Assembly: GCA_022925895.1 (NCBI GenBank) | Contig: JAKSYS010000387.1 | Span: 1-58,220, forward strand | Length of the DNA: 58,220 nt | Source: Fragilaria crotonensis | Taxonomy: Eukaryota > Bacillariophyta > Fragilariophyceae > Fragilariales > Fragilariaceae | Direction: 5' to 3' | Part shown: positions 21,044 to 32,240 of the stretch, piece by piece | How positions within the stretch are numbered: position 1 is the first letter of the stretch | Layout of the letters: each line of letters opens with the position of its first letter | The notes under the pieces: model-generated | Seen by the model: the letters and a program-made list of their open reading frames with translations, nothing else | The model's database searches: none | What the model was told of the DNA's origin: nothing | Translations under genes and position numbers: made by a program

Positions 21044-22413
21044 GTCAGGCCTTATCCAGCTTCTGCTTCTTCTTGTGAGCGCCGCGACCGAATTCCTTCG
21101 GCCGCTTCATCTGCGCTTGACTCATGGTCATCATCGCCATCATTGTCGTTTCCCTTTGCCAGTTTCTTCATCTCGTTCTTCAACTCCTCCTTGATTTGTT
21201 TCTTTAAAGCGGCCACGGATCTCTTGCCTTTCTTGTCTCCCCACTCCTTAAGCTGGTCTTTTGCTCCTGGCTCAGAAGTCGGAAGATCTTTGGCGGGTAA
21301 TATTTATTCTCTAACTTAAAACCCTTTGGCAACTTCCCTGCCTTCGCCGTCTTATCCGTCTTCTCACCGCTCTTCACGCCCGAAATGTTCCTTTCCTTAC
21401 TTCTCTCGAGGGTTGCCCTGTTTTCCACGGTCGTCGACAGGTATTGCTGACATGCCTGGAAATTGTTCAGCAGCTTGGGATCGCCAAGCACCACTGAGAC
21501 GGCAGATTCAATTTCGGATCGGTAATTCCCTTGAGAAAATCAGCAACTTTCTTGGATTCGGGGACGGCCTCGGTTGGATCACAATCAAGGATTTCATTGT
21601 GAGCGGTCTGGTGGACATTGATAAAATCTTGGAATTTATACTGGCGACGCGACCCACTGTAGGACGCGTTCGCGATCGACGCGTAGGCTTTGTTCTTACG
21701 TGTGATCTTGGACGCGGTGCCTTCACACTGCGTCTTCAATGCCAAGTACGCCTTCCGACCGTCCTGCGACCTCTCGAATTTCTTGATGTATGACCACCCT
21801 TCTCCGTTTACGACAAATGTCTTCAATTCCCGATAGAATCGAGGGTTATCCAATTCGTAATGTCGTCCCTCGAGTACCGTCGCTTCAATAAGGTACTCCA
21901 TTGGACTTCCAAAGTCCGCTGGATCAAGAACATTCTCTGGCGCTTCCCTTTCGTCCCTGGTGAGGTAAACGAGTGGGATCTTCGCAGCACTAAGGATTTG
22001 ACGAAGGTAATTCTGGAAGGACTCATTCCACAATGCCCAGTTGACCAACTTCTTAAGACTGTCAGGCTTGGATGCATCTTCGTCTTTTGCTGCCTCCTTC
22101 TGTTCCTGGTATTCTTGGCACTTGGCCGTGAACTCAGGAACCTTGTCAGCTGTGAAACTTTCGGGGTTCGCTTCGAACCCGGTCCGCTTGCGCTCATCCG
22201 CCCAGAAACGGAAGCCTTTCAAGTTCTTCACTGCGATGAATGGCATCGTAACGTTGCCTGCTCCTCGCGGTGCAGATCTAGCAACACTCCTGGCAATCGA
22301 GTCGAGATCCGACTCAGTTGCGAGCATCAAGTCATTCGGGGTTGCAAATCCTGAGCAATCAACCACGTGACAGTCGGGGCGTTAAAGCCGCATCGTTGGA
22401 GGGCAGCGTTCAT
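21044..22413 (-). pseudogene. gag: Copia A2 gag, frameshifted
   Basis: The start is the ATG at 22413-22411, the same start as in A3 (MNAALQRCGFNA). One base is missing against A3 near 22353 (AQ-FATPNDL), which breaks the frame early. The main frame 22366-21467 carries TPNDLMLATESDLDSIARSV (possible helical N-terminal domain), NESFQNYLRQILSAAKIPL, YELDNPRFYRELKTF, GEGWSYIKKFE and AHNEILDCDPTEAVPESKK. The Lys-rich tail ends at the stop 21046-21044. Gag forms the particle around element RNA. Confidence 0.88.
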
Positions 22414-22815
22414 GGTCGAGATATCGGTTCGGTGTGGTCTTGTGTGAAAATTCCTAAAGAAACAAGCAAGGGTATACAAGGGTGAAAAACCGGGAATACC
22501 AACGCCTTCAGAGTGCCAACATTTATGCCGATCGGATAATGACTTGCCTTAATCACATTTAGGAGATTTGTTGCGAATCGGTCTTTGAGAGACTGATTCG
22601 TTCCGTGCCACGGTCATTTACTTATCCGTATGGCACGTCTATCGTAGTATTGCGGTCTTTCGGGTATGAGAACACTCCCTACGCAATTTCTCATCAATTC
22701 CCGACGTAATCTGCTCAACATCGTTTCATCACATGCGGCCATTCTTAGCCATGATGAAATGATCAACCGGTGATCTCCATACTACCGATCGGATGGCGCC
22801 ATTCATGTCATTGAG

Positions 22816-22833
22816 CCGTTGGGTCTGATAAAC
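22816..22833 (-). other. Putative primer-binding site of Copia A2
   Basis: Minus strand GTTTATCAGACCCAACGG directly after the 5' LTR. Shared with A3, and over 14 bases with Copia B and E. Confidence 0.65.
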
Positions 22834-23051
22834 TGTTAATCCTACAAGTAGATCATCCTTGCAGGAAAGCATGTCTTGATTCAGTTATGAATTATCTAAA
22901 ACATAGAAAAGTGAGCATTACCTTGTTCGGAGTCATCCTTCAATCCCGAGTCGTACTGTGCAGATGTAGTACCGTATAATGGTACTTGATACTTGATACA
23001 TGATTCATAGCATCCTGAATGATACAGTACCGGTAGCTTGTAATATCAACA
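22834..23051 (-). repeat. 5' LTR of Copia A2 (218 bp)
   Basis: Apparently identical to the 3' LTR at 16515-16732. Its outer end at 23051 is followed by GTGT. Confidence 0.95.
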
Positions 23052-23055
23052 GTGT
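23052..23055. repeat. Target duplication of Copia A2, right
   Basis: GTGT, matching 16511-16514. Confidence 0.85.
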
Positions 23056-24430
23056 GGTTGAGCCTTCCTACCAGCGTCTCCAGCTCTTTCACCTGGCAGT
23101 GGCCGTCAGCCCTCAGCTTCCTGACGTCCTCGGACCACGCAAGGTACTTGTCGGTTGGCAACGAAATCTCGAGCAGGCGCGTGTTGAGTCTCCACCCTAG
23201 GACGATCTGAACTTCTTCGGGCCTCCCCTCTGCGATGAGCTTCGGGATGGAAAGGATCGGACGGCGCGGGATCGGCTCGACTTCGTCGCCAGCGTGAGGT
23301 CGGCTGGTCAGGTGCATCGCGAGTGGCACAATGTGAGGCTGTCGCCGGCAGTTCTCGGGAGTGTCGAGGAACACGTTGATTAGGTCGTCAATGAACCCAT
23401 CCACGCGACCTCCGGATTTGGTCGGGGGGATGTGAACAGCCATCTTCCGTGCTTGGGTGATGGGGAACTCGGCCGGGAGCCGAGACGGCTCGGGCGTCGT
23501 CGGTTGCGCTGGGCTTCGGGTCTCGACTGGATCCCACTCATCGCACTGCCCTATCTCGTTGGCGAGGTCAGTTACCAGCTCAGAGAACATGCACCATGTG
23601 GGTGGGTTGGGAGACCCTCCGAAGGTGAGACGAAGAGAGAGGAAAGCCGTGTCCCCGTTTACTGCGATCGTCTGGGCAGCCGCGCGAACTGTGTGCGATG
23701 CGACGGTACGCGTCGCTGTAGTCGTACTTGCTGATGAGGATCAGTAGCATCGGGTTCTGCGACCGTAGGGCGACGATGAAGTGGATGATGCGTGGGAGAC
23801 ACCATCCATACACCATCTCCGTGTAGGCGGACATGTTGATTCGGGAGTTTATCGACGTGGGCTTCGCTCCGCGCCCCGTTGAAGCTCAGATCCTGCGTGA
23901 GCCGGAACTTTGCTTTTCGCTCTCCGTCCTGGTCGACCGACCACTGCTGTACTAACCCCAAGGGCTGTACCATTGCCCCAGGATCATCTTGACCACAGCG
24001 ATCGGTAGCGGGATTGTGAACCCGTGGATGACGTCCTGGCGAGGCTCGCCAACTCTGTCTTGATCCTCCTGGGCCGACTTGTGGTTTCCTCGCGCCAGCA
24101 TGGCCGTTACCTCGTCGTCCTTTTCATCGGGACTGAGCTCCCGCTCAAAGACGTACTGCATTCCCTTCGTGAGGAGGGATTCCAGGCGGGAAGTGAGGGT
24201 GCCGTCCGATGAGTGGCCGGAGGTCCCTGATTCGGCGGAACTCAGACCCGAACCCGATGGTCGATGACTCGTTATCTTGGATCAGACGTCAAGGTCAAAG
24301 TCGAAGGATTTCAGTACCTCCGCGTTGTGCTCCGCGGCGGCTTCCGACATTGCGAACTGGATGGGGACATTGATGGGACTTCGGGGTGGTCGAGCAAATT
24401 CCTTGATTGCCTCCAGGAACCAGGCTGGGG
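23056..24430 (-). pseudogene. YR1 reverse transcriptase, frameshifted and split by Copia A2
   Basis: The upstream part reads AEHNAEVLKSFDFDLD and then a stop near 24278. MLARGNHKSA lies near 24100, a block also present in YR2 before the RT. RT palm: KYDYSDAYRRI (about 23730) with the first catalytic Asp, then LRLTFGGSPNPPTWC. The frame 23590-23056 has RVDGFIDDLINVFLD (F-x-D-D, about 23390) in place of the usual YxDD, and ends at VGRLNH where Copia A2 interrupts; it resumes at 16510. Stops and frame changes near 24278, 23950, 23850 and 23640. RT copies element RNA to cDNA. Confidence 0.87.
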
Positions 24431-27369
24431 TTCGAACTCGTCGCACGGCCCCGATGGCGGCTCCGAGAAGAAATGTGATGCATCCCCGGCAGGTGCTGGT
24501 CGCTTCTTGACGAATGAACGAGGCGGGTACTCACCTAGTGTCTCCCGGTCAGACGCGTCCGCATCCCTTAGGCGCTTGACGTTTCGTTCGTCGCCTTTTT
24601 GGGCGCTAGCTGATGGGCGCGAGTCGATTCCGCCTTGGTTGCGGTGTATTCCGCAGTGGTGAGCCGTCGTGCCAGGCGCGTCGTCGGGCTCAGGATACTC
24701 CTGATGCGCTCCGCTGCGCTCGTCGTCAGGCTCCCCGTTCGGTTTCGATCCTACCTTGCCGTCGTTCGGCTCGGGTGTTCCCTCTGCAGCGCTATCCCTG
24801 GAAGCCGCTTCGTGGCGCAGCCTGGCCCTCCGGGCTGAGGTCGCGTCAGCGATAAACGACGCCTCCGATCCTCGGTCATATCGCCGAACACGCTGGCTGG
24901 GACTTCGGTCTGCGTTCGGGGTACTGGCCGTGCTCGAAGTGGCTTGATTCGCGTTCTCCGGATCCGCATCGGATCTTGTTAGGGTGTGCGACGCGGGGTC
25001 CCGGTACATCTCGGGGCTCGTCGTTGGGGACGTGTGTCTGCGACCATACTGGTCGTGTCTGCGACCGTACTGGTCGCTGTTTGGGTCGTGTTCCCTTCTG
25101 GGCGCTCCGTCACCCGGTCCCGCCTTACTGGTGGGGTCCCTGAGTGCTTTTCCAGACCCCTTACTGGGGGCTGCTTGTGCTGTCCCGGCCTCCTTACTGG
25201 GTTCCGGATGATGCTCCTTTCCTCGCGTCCGTCGAGCCATTGAACTTTGACCGTCTGTGGGCGGGAGGGTGGGAGGAGGAAAATTTTGAGTGGCCATCAG
25301 TGGCGGAGGGGTTTGGCCCCGATGGCCGACGCCTTCAGGCATTATAAACTGCCTTAAAGCGGGCTGTGGCTGTCGCCCGGGCGCCCTCGGGCATGTCGAG
25401 GGCAGTGATGTGGGCCAGGGAGCAGCTCTGCTGGCACTTTCCGGTTGACTGAAACCGGACACACATGGGTGCCTTCTGTGTCTTGTTCAGCCGCTTCGAG
25501 ATGCGTGTGTCCAGGAGCACTGGCCACCTTGAGCCCTGGCATTTTGGTGCCAAACAAGTCCAGGTAGTCGGTCCCGGCGGGCAGCCAGGTCGCTACGGGG
25601 TCGGTGTTCGGGTGGCTAACATCGTCCTTCGCTGCGGCTCCGGCTCCGGGTGTTGCTGGCTTCTTCTTCTTCGGGGCTTTATCGTTGGCGGCGACATTCC
25701 CCGCTCGCTTGGTTTTGTCCGGCGTCGAGGTGCTGGCCAGAGCGGTTGGTAGCACGACGTTCAATCCTTGGCCGTCTTCGAGTCGCTCGACGAGCTCCTC
25801 CGCCTTGTTTGCCAGGTAGCGGGACTGCCCCTCCGTCGCGATGTCCTCCCACCTCGTCACTTTGTTGAAGAATGTTTGGAGGTGCCGGTCGAGGGCGTAG
25901 CAAAACTTTGCCCCGAAGTCCTTCTCCGATTTGAACCTGTCGTTGAGGACTGTGGTCAGTTGAGACCATCGTCTTGGTTCGAGTATGTACGCCAGCCCCT
26001 TCCCTGCGATTGTCCCGTCGCAGGTCAGCAGTTCGAGCATGTCGAGGGCCGTCTGAAGTTGGACTCGTAGATCATTTGGTGTGTTCGGGGTGTAGAAGCC
26101 CTGTTTCATGTAAAACTCCAGGGTCGCTTCGTCCACATCCATCCCGAGGTACTCGCGCAGCAGTTCGTTACCACCTCTCCCCGTCTTGGATCCGAGATCC
26201 ACTGTCTTCGGGTGAAACATGAAGATGGTGTATCCGCCAGGGTTTGCCCTGTTCGGGTCCTGAGAGAGAAAGCCATTCGAGAGCATCGGTGGAATCCTCC
26301 CACTGAGAATGTCCCTCCCAGTCTCGTGTCTCGGACTGGATGAGGTTTATCGCCTTCTGCGGAGTCTTGCTCGTCGTTAAATTTGTCATGAACTCGGTCA
26401 TTACGGGCTCAGCGTTCATTCGTCTTGTGCAGAGCGAGGTGAAGAGGCCTCGCTGGGTTGGCCCCATGGCCTTCAGGATTGATTTCTCGGAGTCCTTCTT
26501 CTGTCTGTCGGCTTCGGCTCCTTCTTGAAATCGGCTGAGCAACGCGACCATGCTCTGCGAGGATGCTGCCATCATTTCCATGCTCGCGGTTCCTTCGGTC
26601 GTACCCGGGGCTCCGGCGACCCCTCCCGTTGGGAGGGTCCTCTGCTCCCCTGCTACTAGTCTACTTCGGACTCCTCGAATGAGGTGACTCATCATTGTGC
26701 TCTCGGGGACGTCGACGAGACGGATCTCCCGGAGTAGTCCGTTCTCAGAGGCCCACAGCATGGCTAACGTGTCTTCAAGTCCTTCCGCTTCCGCTTCCCG
26801 CTCCGTGCTGATCTCGTCGTCGTCTGCCGCTGCATTCTGGAAGGCTTCTATGATCGCGAAGGCTAGGTCCCTGGCTGATATGACTTTAGCTCCCCCCCGA
26901 CTTCTTCGAAGATCCCAGGTGTGATGAGGCAGTGGTTCGGGCGATTCGTCAGGATTGGGTTCCCTTCTTCCGCGAGGTTTGCGAATTCTTCTGGCGACTC
27001 GGCTGACATCATGCTTTCCAAGGTTGGGACAGCAAACGCTCCCCTGTTCCCTTCATCCTCGCCGGGATCGGGGTTTCGTACCACGGCTGGAGCCACCATC
27101 TCGTCCCGGTCGACGGTTTTGAAGGTGGTTGTGTCCTCGATGTTTCCGTGCGCGAACGCGAGCGAAAATCCGGCGTCGGTGTTGCAGGCGAACCCGTGGT
27201 GGATCAGCTGCATGATTCCTCTGCTTCCCGGGACCAGTAACATGTTCCCATAGTCGCTCCCCGTGATTGTCTCTGTCAGCTTAGCGGCGTTGTTGAGGTG
27301 CCCCCTCTGTCTTCCTTGCCATTGCTGCTCCGTTCGTTTCAAAGAGCGCCTGAAAAGGTCCTCCATCAT
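24431..27369 (-). pseudogene. YR1 gag-like region with Cys/His finger, frameshifted
   Basis: Begins MMEDLFRRSLKRTEQQ at 27369. Successive frames are 27369-26863, 26761-26168 and 26286-25354, the last including VDEATLEFYMKQGFYTPNTP and a helical stretch SQLTTVLNDRFKSEKDFGAK. A short finger MCVRFQSTGKCQQSCSLAH (about 25470) has C-x8-C-x3-C-x3-H spacing; YR2 has a related finger. From about 25340 to 24431 the sequence codes a Pro/Arg/Ser-rich linker with a tandem seven-residue repeat (HDQYGRR twice, near 25050). I do not recognise the N-terminal region beyond its position as gag. Confidence 0.75.
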
Positions 27370-27443
27370 CCCGATTTCGGGCGTAAAAATCAGTCCACTT
27401 GTTCATAGCAGTATTTCCTGCGATGTTAACCATGGGAGCCATT

Positions 27444-27800
27444 GAAAATTAAACGATTAGTAAGCTATTGACTTAGTTGCTGGGATGGAAGTTTGCTTGG
27501 CACAGTCGGTTCACTTTGGTGGATCGATGTGGGCAAAATCTCCCACTCCAGCGGCTTGGATCGGCGAGTTCACGTTGCAGCTAGTTTTCGCGTTCAACGG
27601 TGAATCGTGGATGTCACCGTATCCATTACGTATGTATGCATACAACATGCCGATACGACATGCCGATATGAACTGCCGCTCCGGGGCAACGATAGTACAG
27701 GTAGTCGTGCCCGTAGTGCTGCCCGTACAGTACTTTCGTGCCCCGTTGTAGTAGTGGCGCTGGAGGCACAGTACTGTGCTCCCACCCCAGACCATGTAAC
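27444..27800 (-). repeat. Split direct repeat A1 of YR1
   Basis: 5' end of YR1 on the minus strand. Matches A2 (13950-14302). The outer end ACCATGTAAC (27791-27800) meets gypsy integrase sequence CACGTATGGTCC. Confidence 0.92.
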
Positions 27801-28301
27801 CACGTATGGTCCAATCAAGTCTACGTTTACACGAGACCAGGGAAGTTCTTCAGCTTCCTTAGGAGGTAAGCGTCCGTACTTCTTCCTTTGTTTCTTAAAT
27901 AGTTGACACGTACGACATGTCTTACAGAATGTCTCAACGTGACTACGTAATTTTGGCCACGTACATGTTTGACGTATCGTTGCCTCAGTGCGTGATTCGC
28001 CTGGGTGTGCTAGGTACTCATGATACCAAGCTACTACGCGTTGTTGAAGTTGAATGGGAATATATATTTTTCCCTGGTACGTAATGACCTCAACTCCTTC
28101 AATCGTTTTGGTATTGAAGTTTTGACTTTTTGATTTCGTACTTCTTCGTTTAAGTTCGTTATCTAACCGTTGGTATTTAGCGATTAGCGTAGGACTTAAC
28201 GGAAAGTCCGTTTCTTTGACGTCCGCCTTTGTCATGAAGATGTAAGCCATACTATCATTTGTAGGCTCTGCGGGTAACTTCTCATTGAAGTTTGCATCTA
28301 A
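27801..28301 (-). pseudogene. pol: Gypsy integrase, N-terminal half
   Basis: Zinc-binding HHCC module: His pair in WYHEYLAHPG and Cys pair in CKTCRTC (about 27960-28050). Then the start of the core with the first catalytic Asp in WSRVNVDLIGPY, after which YR1 interrupts at about 27800. Core Asp 2 and Glu lie 14 kb away at 13450-13560. In the uninterrupted element this follows RNase H directly, except for the stop TGA at 28302-28304. Confidence 0.9.
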
Positions 28302-29390
28302 TCATGACAAGGCGTCAGCAATGACGTTCTTCTCTCCTTTCATATGCAGAAAGGTAGGTCCAAACTCTTCTATTAGGAGTCTCCATCGTATTATACGATC
28401 GGTGGACATTTTCTGATATAGGAGATTCTTATGATCTGTATGTACTATCAGTTTTTGACCTAATAGTATATTTTTGAATTCCTTAAGTGTTTCTACTATG
28501 GATAACAGCTCTTGTTCACCAGTCGTGTAACGTTTTTGAGCGCTGTTAAGTTTCCTACTGTAGAAAGCTAACTGACGGTCATTTTGCATTATGACTGCTC
28601 CCAGTTGATAATCACTGGAGTCCGTATAAATGTGAAAGTCTTTTGAGAAGTCAGGATAAGCCAGTAATGTCTCTCGACTAATTATGGCCTTAATGTCTTC
28701 AAATGCTTTCTGTTCTTTATCATGCCAAATAAATTTAGCTTTGGCAGAACACAGCGCCGTAAGCGGTGCTAGTATGTGACTTCTACGTCGCCACATGTCA
28801 CGGTAGTAATTGATCATACCTAAGAAACGTCTTAACTGCCGTTTGGTAGTTGGTGGTGTCAGCCGCATAATCGCTTCCACTTTCTTAGGTTGAGGTTGGA
28901 TACCGCGACGAGTAATCCAATAGCCTAAGTAATCAATCTCGGTCACAGCGAACGAGGATTGACGTAGGTTAACGGCAAAGCCAACATCAGTTAGGCGTTG
29001 CAACACGAGTTCAGCATGCTGAAGATGGTCCTCGTAGGAACCTGCTGTTGTAATCAGTATGTCATCTAAGTACGCACGCACATTAGGCAAATCGCCCATA
29101 ATATCGTTAATTATGGCCTGAAAGATGTCAGGACTGCCATTCAAGCCCATAGGTAGGCGACAGTAGCGATATTTGCCCCAGGGTACAATCATCGTACATA
29201 GATAGCTGGATTCTTTATCCAGTACAATATGGTAGTAGCCCATACTTAAGTCCAGAGCCGTTGCCCAATTAAACCCTTCAAGTTTCTGAAGAAGGTCTGC
29301 AATCTTGGGTAACGGGTATGGTTTACGTTTTATGTAACTATTAAGTACACGAAAGTCCGTTAGGACTCGAACGTCACCAGTCTTTTTAGG
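28302..29390 (-). pseudogene. pol: Gypsy RT and RNase H, one stop at each end
   Basis: After the stop at 29391-29393 the frame continues PKKTGDVRVLTDFRVLN, ATALDLSMGYYHIVLD, the catalytic AYLDDILIT (about 29050), FLGMINYYRDMW, and RNase H with YTDSSDYQLGAVI (Asp), EQELLSIVETLKEFK (Glu) and VHTDHKNLLYQ (Asp). It ends GEKNVIADALS followed by TGA (28302-28304); the conserved next residue is Arg, so CGA to TGA is a likely single change. The domains themselves show no other break. Confidence 0.93.
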
Positions 29391-30467
29391 CTATATGAAC
29401 GTTGGTGCCGCCCACTCGGAGTCATTGCACTTCGTTAATACTCCTATGTCACATAGGCGTTGAATTTCTTTCTTCGTTGTTTCCTCGTAGCATTTTGGTA
29501 CAGGGAACGGACGAGCGTGATACGGCTTCTCATCCTTATTTAAGGGCCGTAGTTCGAGATGTACAGGCGGTACATAAAGTACGCCCAGTCCTCCACGAAA
29601 CAACTTCGGGTACTTACGTAGCGAACGTACGAGTTGTTCTTGTTGATCGTTATTTAGGTGCGTATCCATGTGTGCGTAGTCATCCAGATCTAACGCACTA
29701 TAGTCTGCATCCAGTATACGTTTCTGCCTTGCTTCTGCTTCCTTGAGTACCATAGGTTCGATACTGTGGTAGTAGATAGCTGTAGCATTCTGTAGATCGG
29801 ATATTACGTGTTTTTCTTTCATGGGAATTTCTACACCTTCCCATACTATCCGTTGTGTATTGAAATTAATTTCGATACCTAATTCTGATAGTAAATCAGC
29901 ACCGATGATCATGTCATACTGTGCATTCTTGCGCAATGTATGTGTGTCCTCGTGACACACCCATTGTACTATCTTTGACGTACTAAACTCGGGTAATTTG
30001 AATTTAATTTCCCGTTGCAGTTTTGTTACAAATTGACCACCCATAGTGTGCCATCGTGTATGTGATGTTTTGAATACCGGTCCAGTTAAGCCCCGTATCG
30101 CATCCTTAAGTATAATTGTCGCAGATGCTCCAGTGTCTAGCAAAATGCGAACGATGCCGGGTTTGCCTGTTCCCATCACTTCGCCCACGACTTCGGTGGT
30201 TTTGTGTTTTTGTTTTTGTCTCTTACTGCCATGGCCATCTTTGGATGGCAATATCTCACTAGTAAATAAACCAAAGTAGATGGAACTTTCGTCACTATCT
30301 TCTTTAGTCTCTACTGTGCTAATTGTAGTCTTTGGACTGAACATTTCCACAATTTCTGCATCCGAATTCTTGGGTGTAAAGTCGCGGACCTTACGCTTGC
30401 CAGACCGCCCCATGCAGAGCATGGCCAGGAGGTAACCGGCGCCAGGGGCGCCGATGAACCTAGGCAT
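29391..30467 (-). pseudogene. pol: Gypsy protease and start of RT
   Basis: Frame open from the YR2 end. Acid linker, then aspartic protease with RILLDTGASATIIL (D-T-G-A, about 30150) and a second motif MIIGADLLSELGI (about 29900). It continues to RT start PFPVPKCYEETTKKEIQRL and SEWAAPTFI, stopped by TAG at 29391-29393 before PKKTGDVRVL. The first about 15 codons (MPRFIGAPGAGYLLAML) contain the paired-arm motif and may not be original gypsy sequence; the true gag-pol junction is lost in the YR2 insertion. Confidence 0.88.
30425..30464. repeat. Paired-arm motif, copy 2
   Basis: CCAGGAGGTAACCGG (30425-30439) and CCGATGAACCTAGG (30451-30464) with an 11-bp spacer. Same arms as 5705-5749. Lies 34 bp outside the left repeat of YR2. 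Confidence 0.6.
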
Positions 30468-30497
30468 CGGGCCAGGAGAGGAGGTGTGGGTGGGTGG

Positions 30498-30655
30498 GAT
30501 TAACTAGAGTAGTGTCTTTGTCGATTCGAGTTCGTTCGGATTGTGAGCAATTCGTATCTTGTGTTGTGTTGTGTCGTGGTGTTCGTCTGTCTGTGTCTCG
30601 TGTTCGTCTGTCTGATGGCGACTGCCCGTCCTTTCCCGATCTTCGGACATGCCAC
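30498..30655 (-). repeat. Left terminal repeat of YR2 (158 bp)
   Basis: GATTAACTAGAG...GACATGCCAC, identical to 36858-37015. Includes TTGTGTTGTGTTGTGTCGTGG and two TGTTCGTCTGTCTG units. The recombinase frame stays open through it to TAA at 30500-30502. Confidence 0.95.
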
Positions 30656-32240
30656 GAAATAAATTCCGAGTCTTGTCCAAATTTCTCTAAGTCCGTTTAG
30701 TCGGATGAGTCGTCTGCTTCGTGGTTTCGTCGTACCGTTGTCTCGCGCACTGTCGCGTCGATTCGTGTGTTGTCTGTGGTCATTCTCGTTTCTCTTTGTG
30801 CTCGTGAGACTAGTAGAAATAAATAGATGGCATCGGAATCTGGTCCTAATAGTTTTGTCTCTCTCTCTGGTTCGTCTCGCGGTGTCGGTCCCGTGATAGT
30901 TATCTAGCGGGGGTCCGTCGCGCGATTGTGAGTCGACCTGGTTTCCGCCATTTTCCGGTTGTCGTTCGTCCGCAGAATCTGGGGCGATCGTGTAGAAAGA
31001 TTGTCGACTCGTCATGCGTGCGGCTACTCCGAGTGTCGAGTCCGGCACTTGAATTCGGAGGTATCTCATGAACGTCTGGCTTCGCCACCTCCCCACCATC
31101 TGAATCGTCTCACTTGGAACTCCGGCGAGGTGCATGGCCATCGCGGCGCCTGATCTGATCGAGTGAGTGCCGATGCCACTCGCCTGGAGGCCAAGCCTCT
31201 CCTCCCCTGCGAGAGTCGTCGCCATCCTGAGCTGCCTCAGTATGGACTTGGAAGAGATGTGTTGGGGTTCGTCTGAGTCCTGCGTCCTGACGGCGTTAAT
31301 CTTCGGGTTCGTCCGTGAATGGCAATCGTAACTCCGTACCCTCGTCGTCAGGTCCGCTAGCACGCGGACGGGGCAGATGTCCGTTTGTCCCTGCCTGTCG
31401 TTTCGATGCTGAGTCACTGTCGCGCCTTTGTCCCCGTTCTTTGTCGCCGGAAGGTGATCGACACGGTGTCGGCATTCTCCAGTTGTCCTCGGTCGATTGT
31501 CTGCAGGTCCTGTCCCTTCTGTCGGAAACGAACGTCGTCCACTCTGATCACTGATGTCGTCCGTCGGCTTCCGACATCGGAATATTCGCACGACCTCATG
31601 GCGAAAAAGAACGCGACCACCACAAGTTGTCCAATAGCGATGTCCGTCTCGTTTCTTGCCCAGGATCGAACCTTTCGAATCACCTCTAACGGCAGCGCCT
31701 GCTGTGGGGGTAGGTCCTGGGTCCTCGTCGGCGTAACGTTTCAGTTGTAAAGCCAGAAGGGGGTCGAGTCGTCCGGCGGCGTCGTGGATTGGGCTCTCAA
31801 ATTTGTTAAGCCTGAAGGCCTGAGCCACACCGTCGAGGGTGGCACGAATGGAACCGGACAAGGGTCCATTGCCAGCTTCCTGAGGTTGTCGGGAGCGAAG
31901 CCGTCCGTCCCGAAGGGCGGCGGCGAAGCAGGCGAACGTTTCTGCTTTCGCTTCTCGTCCGAGTCCTTGGAGAAAAGGCTCCCTCCCGACTCCGTCGATT
32001 CGTCCGAGGAATCTTTCGTAACAGCGCCAGCTGCTATCGCGCTTGGCACGGGTTGAGTCGGCAAGAGCTGCGTTTTGGGCAGCAGCTGCAGCCAGCCTCC
32101 AATCTGCGAAATAAGGGCTGGCCGCAAAGGGATGATCCTGAAGTTCTGTGGAACAAACGGTGAGCAGTTTTTCGTGATCAAGTCTGTCAGTGCCGCGTCG
32201 TCTAGAGCGAAATCTCGGGAGAGCATGTCCGCCACCTTGT
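30656..32240 (-). pseudogene. YR2 tyrosine recombinase
   Basis: N-terminal part: KRDSSWRCYERFLGRIDGVG near 32030. Box I is in another frame: VVVAFFFAMRSCEYSDVG (about 31600). The main frame returns with GIGTHSIRSGAAMAMHL (His codon 31163-31165, H-x-x-R intact) and MVGRWRSQTFMRYLRIQV with the Tyr near 31090. All RHRY residues are therefore present, but two compensating frameshifts around 31750 and 31400 put box I out of frame. The frame stays open downstream into the terminal repeat. Recombinases of this type join circular cDNA to short target sites. Confidence 0.87.

Larger units (their letters stand above)
16515..23051 (-). mobile_element. Copia A2, full-length, inserted in YR1 RT
   Basis: The only complete family-A copy in the window, 6,537 bp, with two apparently identical 218-bp LTRs, a primer-binding sequence, gag, protease, integrase, RT, RNase H and polypurine tract, flanked by GTGT. 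Identical LTRs point to recent insertion, yet its genes carry many one-base frameshifts. Confidence 0.95.
13724..27800 (-). mobile_element. YR1: tyrosine-recombinase retrotransposon with split direct repeats, inserted in gypsy integrase
   Basis: On the minus strand the order is A1 (27800-27444), gag-like region, RT, RNase H, tyrosine recombinase, B1 (14517-14303), A2 (14302-13950), B2 (13940-13724). A1/A2 are about 355 bp and B1/B2 about 215 bp, both nearly identical pairs. A1-ORFs-B1-A2-B2 is the split-direct-repeat design of Ngaro/PAT-type YR elements. Without Copia A2 (16515-23051) it is about 7.5 kb. Its outer ends abut gypsy integrase on both sides at an ACGTACGT-type site; no clear target duplication, as expected for a recombinase. 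Confidence 0.9.

Noticed and set aside
23000..23590. 216-codon frame 22940-23590 as one protein
   Set aside because: Its last part is read through the Copia A2 LTR; the real RT frame resumes at 16510 after the insertion.
24311..25462. 383-codon minus-strand frame as an independent gene
   Set aside because: It is Pro/Ser/Arg-rich, lies between the YR1 finger and RT in the expected linker position and has no recognisable domain; treated as the gag-RT linker.
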